This document shows, in pieces, positions 21,600 to 33,214 of a stretch of DNA of 64,000 nucleotides; within the stretch, counting starts at the first letter, position 1; each line of letters opens with the position of its first letter. A model generated the notes under the pieces. That model worked only from the letters and a program-made list of their open reading frames with translations, made no database searches and had not been told where the DNA came from. Location: the NCBI RefSeq assembly GCF_009727055.1, contig NC_052350.1, forward strand, positions 16,847,129 through 16,911,128. Direction: 5' to 3'. The position numbers and the translations under genes were made by a program. Source of the DNA: Benincasa hispida (taxonomy: Eukaryota; Streptophyta; Magnoliopsida; Cucurbitales; Cucurbitaceae).

Positions 21600-22395
21600 G
21601 GAACAGAAACATGAACATCAAATAATACTTCAAATAATACAGCAAGACCAGAACAAGGCTTTGAGGATAACAATATGCATCATGTAATACAAATTATAAA
21701 AAAGCAATTAGATGATAGAAATTTAAATACTTTTAGAAATGGTCCTTTCGGCCACTTTCTAAGTCTAAAAATCGAGAAAATGTCTAAAAAATTCATAAAC
21801 TATGTACCTTCTAAGAAAATAATATGTCACAAAGAAACCAAATGTCTTGGCTTTTAACTTTAATGGGCATATAGCGGAGTTTAGATTAAAAGAATACAGT
21901 TTAATGGTACTCAACTACCTCCCATAGATTTAGAAGAAAAAGATCAAATCTCTGAATTTAAGGAATCTTTAAGAATGATGGTTAAATTGATAGGAAAGAC
22001 ATTGAGAGAAGCTTTAAGTTCTTACATGATTCTGAAAGTGACAGCGTCAAGGTTAAACTCGCAAACTTTCTCTTCTTGGAGTCCTTTTTATTCCCTAGGC
22101 AAAGACACAATGTTGTTAATTGGAAACATGTTGACATACTGGACAATGAACAAACCTTTAAAACCTATCCTAGGTACGATTGTCATACAACTTGACATAT
22201 CAATTTTTCAAAAAGGCTTCTTCTACTGAGAAGGATTCTATATGCCTTCAAGGTTTTCCTTAGGCAGTAGTTTATTGGGTGTTTGAAATAATACCAAAAC
22301 TTTTAGTAATAGATCTTGGATTTGGAAGAAAAATTGACAATCAAAGTCCAAGAATAATATAATGGGAGTGCTTGAAACCTGATCATTAGAGAAAT
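21600..22395 (+). pseudogene. DUF1985-domain (Ulp1-peptidase-like plant gene) exon, frameshifted
   Basis: Across three or four frames a continuous DUF1985-type domain can be followed: RNGPFGHFLSLKIEKMSKKF (21739-21798), FNFNGHIAEFRLKEYSLM (21855-21907), LPPIDLEEKDQISEFKESL (21917-21973), DSVKVKLANFLFLESFLFP (22041-22097), VVNWKHVDILDNEQTFKTYP (22113-22172) and VYWVFEIIPKLLVIDLGFG (22267-22325). Stops interrupt it (for example at 22189, 22255 and 22362). DUF1985 is found in plant genes that often carry a Ulp1 cysteine-peptidase domain and are frequently parts of Mutator-like elements. No peptidase domain is visible anywhere in the window, so this copy is incomplete as well as broken. Confidence 0.7.
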
Positions 22396-22484
22396 CATGA
22401 AGAAAATATCTTTCAAAGAAATGATATAAGTATTTCCTACAATTTCATAGCTTCATTTTTATTACTTGCATTTGTTTCTAACAA

Positions 22485-22814
22485 AAAACAAATAGTAGTC
22501 TATCTCTGATAGACAGTGTTGGACTACTATCTGTGTCTACCACTATCACTAAAAGACCAAATCATAACAAAGCTTGTTAGTGTTTTCCTATTTATTATTT
22601 TCTTTTTTTCCTAATAATTTAACATGTGTTTAAACGTGTAGTTTTATGTAATTCCACTAGTTTCAACAGAACAAGAAGTCTATGATTGTTTATCGCTGAT
22701 AGACAGTGATAGAAGTGTCTATCAGCGATAGATAGAGATAGTCTCATCAATGAATGGAATAATGAGTGATAGTCAAAGATAGAATATAGACATATATCAC
22801 TTCTATCAATAATA
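22485..22814. repeat. Dyad repeats and first copy of a 110-bp duplication
   Basis: TCTATC/GATAGA units at 22495-22550 and 22680-22814 frame a stretch (22560-22675) with CATAACAAAGCTTGTTAGTG and TTAACATGTGTTT that occurs again at 25650-25750, beyond the inserted LTR. Confidence 0.75.
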
Positions 22815-25570
22815 TGTGAAACCCGAACCTTACTTTCCCTACTTAAATATGTTATCTATTGAGATTAGTAAAAGGAGGGGTTTAATAGTTGAGTTAATGT
22901 AGAATTGTAGGGAAGTGGGTAGAGGATAAGGAAATGAAGAAGGAAAATGCTTAAGTATTGGAGAATTGGCTCTTGGGTGTTTATAAGTTAGCTTAGCAAG
23001 AAGAAATTTTGGCTCTGTGTTGGCCGTGAAAATGGTGGTCATGTATCGAGTAAACACTGAGCGAGCATCGAATAAACACTAGGCAAGCATCGAGTAAAAG
23101 CCATGCATGAGCGAGGAAAGGATTGTGCCTCGAGTATGCATGAGCAAGGAAAGGATCTTGCATCGAGTATGCGTGGGCGAGGAAATGATCATGCATCGAG
23201 TATACGTGAGCGAGGAAAGGATCGTGCATCGAGTATGCATGAGCGATGAAAGGATTGTGCATCGAGTATGCATGAACAAGGAAAGGATTGTGCATCGAGT
23301 ATGCATGAGTGAGGACAGGATTGTGCATCGAGTATGTATGAGCGAGGAAAGGATCGTTCATCGAATAAAGACCATGCATAAGCGAGGAAAGGATCAAGCA
23401 TCAAGTTTATGTGCACGATCAACCTTAAGCACCATCTAAGAAGGCTAGCTAGGTCGGTTTAGTGAGATCAGCCTACTAAGTGGTTGTTATGGCAGATTTA
23501 AGTATAAAAGGGGAAAGATGGCTTCAAAAAGCTATTTTGAATAAACCACTCAAGCATTTAAAGAGATTCCAAATCCATCTGAAAGCTAAAGAATTCTAGT
23601 AGATGGTGAAGGGCTTTTGGAAGAAGAAACCATCAGGAACATTCTAAAAATTTGAAGAAAGTACAAGAAGGCCAAGCTCTTAGGTAATCAAGGGCCAGTG
23701 CTAGACTTTTGAAGATTTCGGTCAAATTACGAAGAATTCTGAGCTCAAATTTTGAGGTAAGCATCTTAAGAAATTTTTTAGAAAGCTTGTAGAAGAAAGA
23801 TTCTTGAGAAAAGCTCTGGAAAATAAGTTATTAAACAAGAAAGTTGAATATGAAATTCTTTGAACAAGCAAACAGCTGCTTGAGTGGAACAAAGTAGTAG
23901 CTCGAGGATTAACGCGTGCGTACGGGCAGAGGCAAGCTTTGGTATGCATCGGAGCTATTCGTTCGGTAGTGTAGGTGACCATAGGTTTCATGGACACCCA
24001 AGGGAAATCCTAGGCGTTAAGGTGCAACAAGGGAACGCCTAAGACAATGAGAGTCGAAGGTGGGGCATGTGTTGACACTAGTGTTACCGCCTAGTTAAAA
24101 CTTAAAATTTAGAAATTTTCCTAAGTACTCAAGAATAGGGAAACTTATGTTGGAATGTAAGACTTGAGTTTTCAAGAAGGAAATGAGTTTATTTATGAAA
24201 GTTAATCTTAAAAGGAAAAGTCTTTCTAGTAGATTAAGTATCATGTTGTGTCCACAGGGCTGACACCAATAGAGGAAGCTTATCATCCACTAAGGGATCA
24301 CCAAAACTCGTGAGTGACTAAGTGTTTATGATGTTTTAGAAATTTAAGTTTTAAATGAAATTTTTATCTCATGCTAAGTTAATTTATAAAGAGTTTTCAA
24401 TCAAATTATAAGTCCAACATATGCTGGTTCAAAAGTTATAAGGTATGATGTTTCCAAACACATACCAATTCTTCAAAGTGAAGCTTTATGATATGTTTTA
24501 GTTAGAAACTATTACATGAATCTGAGGCATGCGTTGATAGTTATGTTTAGAGTTTGAATGCTAAAAACTATGTTTATGAGACCAAGTTTAGTAAGCTTGA
24601 TTTATGAATATTTTCTTACAAGGTACGTTCAGCTCAATATTGAAGTACAAGGAGAAGCTATCTGAGTTGTACTACCTAGTTACAGTTATGTTATAATTCT
24701 GATACTGAAGTACTCAGAGAAGGTATCAAAATAGTACACTCAGTTTCAGTGATAAGCAGTAGTATACTCAATAATGATCCTTGACATCGAAGGTATGGTA
24801 AGGTGGTCAGGATCCTGATTTGCTCTACGTGCACGTATGACAGGTTAGTGATGTAGATGGGATGGAACAAAAGAGTTCTTTCTCAGCATTAGTTGTAGGG
24901 TGATTGAACAAAAAGGGTTCTCACCACAACCTAGTGTCATATTTAAGAGAATGAGCAAAAGGGTTCTCTCTTAACCAAGGATATCCAACGTTTAGGGATT
25001 GAGCAAGAGAGTGCTCTCTCAACTAGGAATCAGTTTAGCTATGTTTCAAAAAATAATGATTTTTAAGTTACATACATGTTTGTTTAGCAAATTTCCAGTT
25101 TCCAGTATTCAAATTACTAATTTCAAAGTTAAGCATGAGATTTATGTTTAAGTTAGTCACTCACTGGGCTAATAGCTCACCTCGTTTTATATGTTTCTTT
25201 TCCCCAGGTAGCAGTCAACTTCTACTACTGCCCTACCACTCGAGGACTCCGAATAGGAGTAAATTATAGGTGTTAGTTCTGTAAATGTTTGTATACATGT
25301 TTTGGTAAAAAAAAAAGGACAAGTGTAGTTTGTTAAGGCCCATTGAAATTTGGGTTTGTATAAGATATGCTTATATGTTGTTGTTGCAGAACCTTGTTGA
25401 TGTTGAGTATCTTTACAGTTCTAGTTCTTTAGTGAATGTGTGTTTATGTCCAGGGTTTTCTAAAGAGGATAAGCAGGTTAGGTTGGTGGTAAGTACCATA
25501 AAAGGGTTGGTAACTACTACAATCATATCTTCTTCCAGGTTAAGAGGATAGTCTAGGAGGGGGTGTGACA
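22815..25570 (+). mobile_element. Solo LTR of about 2.76 kb (gypsy-type ends), copy 1, TSD TAATA
   Basis: Begins TGTGAAACCCGAA and ends GGGTGTGACA; TAATA flanks both ends (22810-22814 and 25571-25575). The ends are like those of Tekay/Del-type Ty3/gypsy LTRs, an inference since no internal region is attached. It contains a 33-bp minisatellite (23075-23400), a TATA-like AGTATAAAAGGGGAAAG at about 23500, and no conserved coding frame. It is homologous from end to end to 27844-34312 apart from that copy's insertions. Confidence 0.85.
23040..23405. repeat. 33-bp minisatellite within LTR copy 1
   Basis: About ten units of a 33-bp sentence (GCATCGAGTATGCATGAGCG plus AGGAAAGGATTGT). Because 33 is divisible by three, several frames stay open on both strands and give artificial 11-residue repeat proteins. 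LTR copy 2 has fewer units (28075-28345). Confidence 0.9.
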
Positions 25571-26160
25571 TAATATCAGCTGATAGACATGCAATAGACA
25601 GTGATGGAAGTCTATCACTATCAATCGGCGAAAGACTATGATAGACATATATCATAACAAAGCTTGTTAGTGTTTTCCTATTTTTTATCTAATGATTTAA
25701 CATGTGTTTGCACTTATAGTTTTACGTAATTCCTTAGTTCCTACAGAACAAAAATCACAATCAACCATTATTAAATATTTGATAGATTTGAAAGAAAAGG
25801 AGAAGGAATATATAGAAAGAGAAGGAAAAATAGAAGAAGAAAGAAATAAAGAAGAAAGAGAATTAATTGGAGGAGAAGGGGAGCATGGGAAAAATATAAT
25901 GGAGGAAATAGAAGAACTAAAAGACGGCCAATAAAGGGTAGAAAAAGAGCATAAAAGTTTGAAACAAGGCCAAGAAGAGATTATCATAATATTAAAAACA
26001 ATCATGGAAAGACTAAATGATAGATTTCCAATTGAAAAACTTGTGCAAGAAGAACAAGAAAAAGAGCTTGAAGAGACCGTAGAAAAACAAAGCTCCTTCT
26101 TGTAGCTTACAAATTCTCGAAAGAAATAATGAAATTGATAAAATGGTAAATTATGTTGCG
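25571..26160 (+). pseudogene. Glu/Lys-rich exon of the DUF1985-type pseudogene
   Basis: After dyad repeats (25576-25645) and the second 110-bp duplicate, an acceptor-like CCTACAG at 25740-25746 opens a frame reading EQKSQSTIIKYLIDLKEKEK, then a glutamate/lysine-rich coiled-coil-like stretch to 25930 (TAA). The same frame after the stop continues RVEKEHKSLKQGQEEIIIIL and ERLNDRFPIEKLVQEEQEKE to about 26104. The spacing and composition fit the linker part of DUF1985/Ulp1-like plant genes. One in-frame stop breaks it. Confidence 0.55.
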
Positions 26161-27380
26161 AAATACATAGCTCAGGTAAGTCTTTTGCTATGTGGTATTT
26201 TATTTTTTAAATCTAAATATACATTTACTAACTAAACTAATATTGTCTTTTCTTATAGGTTGAAATTGGTAATGAAGGAAAGGTATATATACAAGTTTTT
26301 GTATTGATTGATAGTGATAAAAGTATATCACTGTGATGCCTTTATCTTCCTTTTTATTTGTGTTTTTTGTGATAAGAATCTCATTCTTTTCATTAACTTT
26401 GTGTTTGATTTATGTTTTTTGTTTTAGTAATCTGATATACAAGTAGAAGTAAACAAAACACAATATGATTTCGATCACATTCAAACTCTACCTTTGGAAA
26501 CCCTAAAGACACAAGAATTAACACCAGAGTTTGAGGAAGAGGATGGAAAGGAAAAGGTTTGATTCCTTTCTTAAGCTACTTTGTTTTCTCGCTTAAGCTA
26601 CTTTGTCTTGAAAGTCAATGAGGTCTATTACTGCCCATCAGTAATAAACACTAATAAAATTCTATCAGTGTCTATCACTGATAGAAAATTCTATCACTTC
26701 CTCGATTGTTATGTAACAATGACACATTACATTGTATTATTGCAGCAAAATGAGTTGAAGCTTTAGAAAATCTGGAAAAAAAATGATCATGTTCAACAGA
26801 AGGTAAATATCTAAGTTTAAGAAATCTAAATAATAGACTTTTATCAGGAAGTGTCTATCACTGATAAATGTTGATAGAATTCTATCAGTGTCTATCAGTG
26901 ATAGACACTTCCTGATAGAAGTCAATGAGGTCAATCACTGCCCATCAGTGATAGACATTGATAGAATTCTATCAGTGTATCATTGATATACTTCTATCAC
27001 TTCCTTAATTCTTATGTAACAATGAAACATTACATGTAATGCAACAAAAAGAATTTGAAGCTGAGGAACATATGAAAAAAAATGATCATGTTCAGCAAAA
27101 GGATAAGGTAAATATCTAGACACTATTAAAGAAAATAAAGTGATAGGTTGTCTCACGTTCGAGTGTTTGCTCGTCGTTTAGGCCGGTGATTCAGTGTGAA
27201 AATCACTTTTCAAAAAAGACGAGGTGGTCAATCAGTTTTTAATAAAGCAGGCACACAAACCAAGCTTTGAGAGTCATAAGTTGGAGACTCAGAGGGGTTC
27301 ATTCGCAGAAAAACAACGCACCGAAGAATCAAAATAATCGGATCATTTTCTTAAGTATTTTAGAATTTTGGATCTATTGC
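26161..27380 (+). pseudogene. Small duplicated exons and repeat-bearing introns of the DUF1985-type pseudogene
   Basis: Short exon-like pieces with AG/GT borders are visible: VEIGNEGK near 26260; VEVNKTQYDFDHIQTLPLET followed by KTQELTPEFEEEDGKEK at 26446-26557; QNELKL...KKNDHVQQK at 26744-26799; and its twin QQKEFEAEEHMKKNDHVQQK at 27040-27102. The last two lie in a tandem duplication with a period near 300 bp (26620-26815 and 26915-27110). Between them the introns carry TCTATCAGTGATAGA units and a near-perfect hairpin (26838-26921). The 27140-27380 stretch is unlike its surroundings and unassigned. Confidence 0.55.
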
Positions 27381-27382
27381 AG

Positions 27383-27704
27383 GAAGTTGAGCTTGAAGAA
27401 GAAGAAGAAGAATTTGATCTATCTGACAAAAAAGAAAAACAAAAAAGGAGAGAAGATCAAAATTTAAAAAAAAAAATTGAGAAAAAGTTAAATATGATTA
27501 ATTAATTATATTTATAAAATACTATCAATGTCTAACACTACACTATTACTTTATTTATTATAGCCTGTTGATGAAGGAAAAAATGTTATTGAACAAGAAG
27601 TGCATGTTGTAAAACAAGTTGTTGAGGAAGAAAATGAAGAAGAAAATGAGAATGAAAAGAAAAAAAGACTTGAAAATAAAAGAAAACAACCAAAGGACAA
27701 AAAG
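27383..27704 (+). pseudogene. Two acidic/basic exons of the DUF1985-type pseudogene
   Basis: An exon starting after TATTGCAG at 27383 reads EVELEEEEEEFDLSDKKEKQ and on through a lysine-rich tail. A second, bounded by TTATTATAG and GGTAAAT, is 27564-27704: exactly 47 codons (PVDEGKNVIEQEVHVVKQVV, an E/N-rich stretch, then KRKQPKDKK), with an intact frame and splice sites. These highly charged segments look like nuclear-localisation or low-complexity linkers. Function unknown. Confidence 0.55.
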
Positions 27705-28074
27705 GTAAATAGTTGCTTGTTCAATCATTAGATATTTGATATCATGAAAAATAGAGTGACAGTGATATATCATTATCTATCATTGATGAAAGAGAGTGAT
27801 AGATGACTATCACTGTCTATCAATGGTAGATAGTGAGATTTTTTATGAAACCCGAATCCTACTTTTCCTACTTAAATATATTATTTGTTGAGATTAGTAA
27901 AATGAGGGATTTAATATTTGAGTTAATGTGGAATTGTAGGGAAATGGTTAAAGGATAAGGAAATGAAGAAGGAAAATGCTTAAGTATTGGAGACTTGACT
28001 CTCGGGTGTTTATAAGTTAGCCTAGCAAGAAGAAATTTTGGCTAAGTGTTGGCCGTGAAAATGGTGGTCGAGCA

Positions 28075-28345
28075 TCGAGTAAACATCGGGTGAGCATCGA
28101 GTATGGATGAGCAAGGAAAGGATCATGCATCGAGTATGCATGAGCGAGGAAAGGATCATGCATCGAGTATGAATGAGCGAGAAGAGGATTGTGCATCGAG
28201 TATGCATGAGCGAGGAAAGAATCGAGCATCAAGTATGCGTGAGCGAGGAAAGGATTGTGCATCAAATAAAGGTCATGCGTAAGTGAGGAAAGGATCGAGT
28301 ATCGAGTTTACGTGAGCGAGGAAAGGATCGAGCATCGAGTTTACA
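28075..28345. repeat. 33-bp minisatellite within LTR copy 2
   Basis: About seven units of the same sentence as in copy 1 (CATCGAGTATGCATGAGCGA plus GGAAAGGATC), with some units reduced. Confidence 0.85.
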
Positions 28346-29180
28346 TGAACGATCGGATTTAAGCACCATTTAAGAAGGCAGCTGGTTTAATGGGATCAGC
28401 CCACTAAGGGGTTGTTGTGGTAGCCTATTAAGGATGAATGGCTGACAGATTCAAGTATAAAAAAGGAAAGCTGAATTCAAAAAGCTGTTCTGAATAAACC
28501 ACTTGGGCATTTGAAGAGATTCCAAAGTTATCTGAAAGCGAAAGAAGTCTAGTTGATGTTGGAGGGATTTCAGAAGAAGAAACCATCAAAAGCTTGCCGA
28601 AAATTTGAAGAAAGTATAAGAAGGTCAAACTCTTAGGTGATCCAAGGCCAGTGCTATAGTTTTGAAGATTCCGGCCAAAATACGAAGAATTCTGAGCTAA
28701 AATTTTGAGAAAAGTATTATAAAATATTCTTGAGAAAGTTTGTACAAGGAAGTTTCTTGAGAAAAGCTCTGAAAAATAAGCTATTAAACAAGTAAATTGG
28801 ATCTGGAATTCTTTGAACAAGCAGGAAACTGCTTAAGTGGAACAAGATAGCAGCTCGAGGATTAACGTGTGCGTGCGGGCTGAGGCAAGCCTTGCTGTGC
28901 GTTGGAGCTGTGTGTTGGGCAATGTTGACCATAAGTGTCATGGACACCCAAGGGAAGGCCTAGGCATTAAGGTGCATCAAGGGAACGCCTAAGATAAGGA
29001 GAGCCGAAGGTGGGGCATGTGTCAACACTATTGTTGTTGCCTAGTCAAAGCTTAAAACTTAGAAATTTTCCTAAGTACTCAACACATAGGGAAACTTGCG
29101 TTGAAAAGTAAGACTTACGTTTTCAAGAATGAAATGAGTTTATTTATGAAAGTTAGTCTTAAAGGGAAGACCCTTTCTAG

Positions 29181-31088
29181 TGAAGGATCTCATTAAAGAG
29201 AACCTTGAGCAGAAGCGAGATTGTCCCAATTCCCATTTCTCATAGAATATGATTTTCTCAGAAAAGAAAGAACGAATTATGCATTTCTATAAAATAAAAC
29301 ATGCTTTATTAAAAGGAAACTTAGGGTTTTAGAAACCTTTACCTTTGAATATCTTCTTCAAGAATCCCTCTATCAAGAAACAGACACTACCACGAAGGTG
29401 GCCTTGGTATTCTTAGGTAAATAATCCATGAGTGGTGGGCTCTGACTATTTTGGAATGAGGAAAAGATTGAGAGTCGAAAAGAGAATAAGGAATTGAGAT
29501 TGATTTCTAAGAACAACCACTCTCACAGAACGTTTGTCTTACGTTTTTTTTTCGTGAAGCAGAAGAGACTTTTCCTTTCAAAAATGCAAAATATATCAAG
29601 AACCACCCACATGAGAAAAAAAAAAAGAGAGAGAGTTGTAACTCCCTCCCTAATTCAAATAAATTAATTTATATCAAATAAATATTTAATATATATAAAT
29701 ATGATAACAATCATAATATATATATTAAACTACAAGTTATATTAAATATAACTTATAACCTATAGCTTAAATATTGTATCATATACAATATAACCTATAG
29801 TTTCTTTTCTCTCTTACTTGACATTTAATATAAATCATATTTATATTAAATTGAACAATTATGAATCCAATTCATATAATTAATATTTGAACCTTATTCA
29901 AATATTTATTTCCTCTTACAAATACTATAATGTATCAAATGCATTATAATAATTATATTACATATAATTAAAATAACTTAATTATATCATATATAATTAA
30001 ATCTCTCAATTAATTTGAACAATTCAAATTAATCCAAAAACTAATTTTCATTAAATCCTGTTGAGTTACAGAGGAGACCTCATGGACCTGTAGTTTAAAG
30101 CTCCAAAAGTACATGAATAATTAATTAAACTCTTTAATTAAATTATTCACCATCTGTTAACTGTTAAACACTCTACTAAAGACTGATAGTTGCACTCTTT
30201 GCACTATAAATATATTTCTATGTCCATTGGATATAACCAATCAACAGTACATGACCCTTCACAAATTGCTCGTAAATACAGTTGGGCAAAAATTATCGTT
30301 TTGCCCCTATAGTTACATCTAACTCCTTAAGTTCCATTGATCACTCTAATGAACAATAGATCATAGCCCAACTATGACTAAACCCCTCTTGCCAGGAGAT
30401 AGTGTGGCGCCACATTATTCAAGCCCTGAAAGTTGCCCTTGAGGGAGCAATTTATCTACTAACCTGGACCTCAGGGAAGGAGTGAATTCCTTTTTGTGTA
30501 GTTGTGTTCCGAGCTCCCCAATCAGACGAATCCCCAAAATGGTAGGCTTATTGAGTCGGCGATCTGGCCACTTTCAGCAAACAAATCAAAAGACCGCCTT
30601 CATAGGCAGAAGTTCACAACTCACTCAGGATTCAGGTCATCCTGATGAAATGTAAATCTCTATTATGAACGGCGTTATATAATGAGACTAAACATTTCAT
30701 GGTCTAGTCTTATACAAACTCCTTTGTATAGAAAATCCCCGCTCACATATGTATACATGAATGATCAGGATCAAATCATTTGTAGTACTTTACAACAATC
30801 GTAACACCTACAAAGCGGGCCATACTCATAGTGTAACAAGGATAAAGTACGTAGTCTTAACCATCTATTACAGACAATTTAGGTTATCACTTAAACATGA
30901 TCCACCCGTATGTCTCTACATATATGTTTAAGTTAGAAGATAACTTTGGATGTTACTTTATTGGTTTGTAGTTAATGCAACTAAAATATGGAAAAATATA
31001 TCATATATTTTATTAAATAAACAATAAGTTTGTTCAAAACGTTTACAAACTACAGGACTCTACAAGATTTAGGGCATCAACCCTAACA
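29181..31088 (-). mobile_element. Solo LTR of the long copia family nested in LTR copy 2
   Basis: 1,908 bp. On the minus strand it starts TGTTAGGGTTGATGCCCTAA (at 31088) and ends ATCCTTCA (at 29181). The target is TCTAG (29176-29180) and TTTAG (31089-31093), one change from a perfect duplication. The uninterrupted sequence is seen in LTR copy 1 near 24225, so the empty site is known. It contains the shared CCCCAAAATGGTAGGCTTAT block at 30532-30551. Confidence 0.85.
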
Positions 31089-31357
31089 TTTAGTAGCTAA
31101 AGTATAATGTTGTGTCCGCAGGATTGATACCAATAGAGAGAGCTTATCATCCACTAAGGGATTGTCAAAAGCTATGAGTGACTAAGTGTTTATGATGTTT
31201 TAGAAATTCAAGTTTCAAATGAAAGTTTTATCACATGCTAAGTTAATTTACAAAGAGTTTCCAAACAAATGTATGAGTCCAATGCATGCTAGTTTAAAAG
31301 TTATGAAGTATGATGTTTTCAAATGCAAACCAATTCTTCAAAGTGAAGTTTTATGAT

Positions 31358-33214
31358 TGAAGGAATGATAATCACGCAATGGAAGACTTCATAATCAATA
31401 AGCACTTAAATTACATATAATTTGAGTTTTAAGCATGTTGTTCATATGAAACTCATAAGAGGATTTGAAACACAAATTACCTTTGAAAATTTCCTCCACA
31501 AATTCAGCTGAAATCCACCAAGATAGAGCTTGAATTTTCAAAAGGACTACCACTGAGATCTTCTCCACTATGCTCAAGCTGGAACGTGTGGTGGAAACAC
31601 TTAAATCAAGTTGAATTGATGAAGAACAAGTGAGGGATGTGTAGGGTTTTTCAGGTTTTCACTTCAGTAAGTAAAACTCAGATTGCTTAATGTTCTTAAT
31701 GCATGGAGCTTCTATATATAGGTAGAATTCATGCAAATATACAGGGTTGCATGATGGACAGCTCCAGCTCGAAGATCATCACAAAATGAAATTGAAATTT
31801 GGTGATAATCCATCAACTATGTTAGTGGATTTTTCCCAAAAAAAAAAAAAATGGAAAAACTCATTAACTTGTAATGATTTCAAAAATTATTTTATTTTTG
31901 TAATTTAAATTAGTTTTATAAAATTAATTTAAATAAAAACTAATTTTAATTAATTAATTTTGTAATTAAACTTTTTAATCAAAATAATATTAATTTAATA
32001 TCTTAATATTAAATTAATAAAATATCAATTTCACCAATAAATCAATTTTATATTTAAATCATAATTTAAATATTAATTGATTTTCCAATTTCGTTTAATT
32101 TCGGTTAAATTAAACGTTTTTAATTGTATCATATACATTCAATCGAAAACTCTAAAACAATACTCAATTTGTTATTCCAATTTAATGAGCTAGTAGAGGG
32201 ACCTAATGAACCCATAGATCATGAGCACCAACGACTATAATTAATTCGTTAAAACTCTTTAATCGAATTAATTACTATTCGTTAACTATCAAGACACACC
32301 ACTATAGCTCGATAGTTGCACTCTCCTCACTATAGATATATTTCTATCTATATAAATCATAATCAGTAAGTCGATCCTTCACAGGTTGTTCGTAATTATA
32401 GCTGGGTCAAAATGATCGTTTTACCCCTGTAAATACATCTTGTTCCTTAAGTTCTCACTGACCCTCTATTGAACAATCTAATTCATAATACTACTCATGA
32501 ATCATGTTCTTCTCTACCATAAAAAGGCGGGGCCCCGATTGTTCAAGATCTGGAATCAACACTTAAGAGAACAACCTATCTACTAACTCTAAAATGGGTA
32601 GGAGTGAATTCCATCTTGCAAGGCTATGTACCCAGCTATCCATCCGGTCTTATCCCCAAAATGGAAGACTTATTGAGAAGTGCTATGGGACTACTCTCAC
32701 CCATACAAATCAAAGGATAATCTTAAATAAACAGGAGTTCATAGCTAGCTCAGGATTAAGATTGAGTTATCCTAGGTTACTTAAGTATGAAATAGTCAGT
32801 TTTAACAGTAAATGGTCGTTATAAATAAAAGTGACTATTTCGTGGTCCAGTCTATATGCAAACTCATTACATAGGATGCTCCCACTCACATGTTTCAACA
32901 TGAATGATCTGTGGATCACATCATTTGTATTACCTATACAAAATGGGTTGCATCCAATAGTATTATCAGGATAAGATACTCAATTTCATCCATATACTTA
33001 TAAATTTAGGCTATGTACTATTAACTTGATCCTATTTATGTCACCACATAAAGTTAAAGTGTTCATACTATAGTCATGGATATGTTTATTGGATTTTCAT
33101 GATAGAATGCAAAATCAATAACTTTATTGAATAACATACTTAACAATATTTTATTGATAAATAGAATTCTTCACACAAAATTTACGAACTGCGAGTTCTA
33201 GGACATTCCCAACA
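31358..33214 (-). mobile_element. Second solo LTR of the long copia family nested in LTR copy 2, TSD ATGAT
   Basis: 1,857 bp. On the minus strand it starts TGTTGGGAATGTCCTAGAAC (at 33214). ATGAT flanks it on both sides (31353-31357 and 33215-33219). The empty site is visible in LTR copy 1 near 24490 (TTTATGATATGTTTTAG). It is closest in its ends to the LTR at 37907-39700, so the family has at least two subgroups. Shared block at 32653-32676. Confidence 0.9.

Noticed and set aside
23040..23405. Possible CRISPR-like array
   Set aside because: The units are contiguous with no unique spacers, and the DNA is a plant nuclear LTR.
22993..23439. Open frames on both strands encoding 11-residue repeats (MSEERIVHRVC-type and MHNPFLAHAYS-type)
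   Set aside because: They arise from a 33-bp minisatellite, whose length keeps every stop-free frame open; same for 28017-28265. They lie in an LTR and resemble no protein family.
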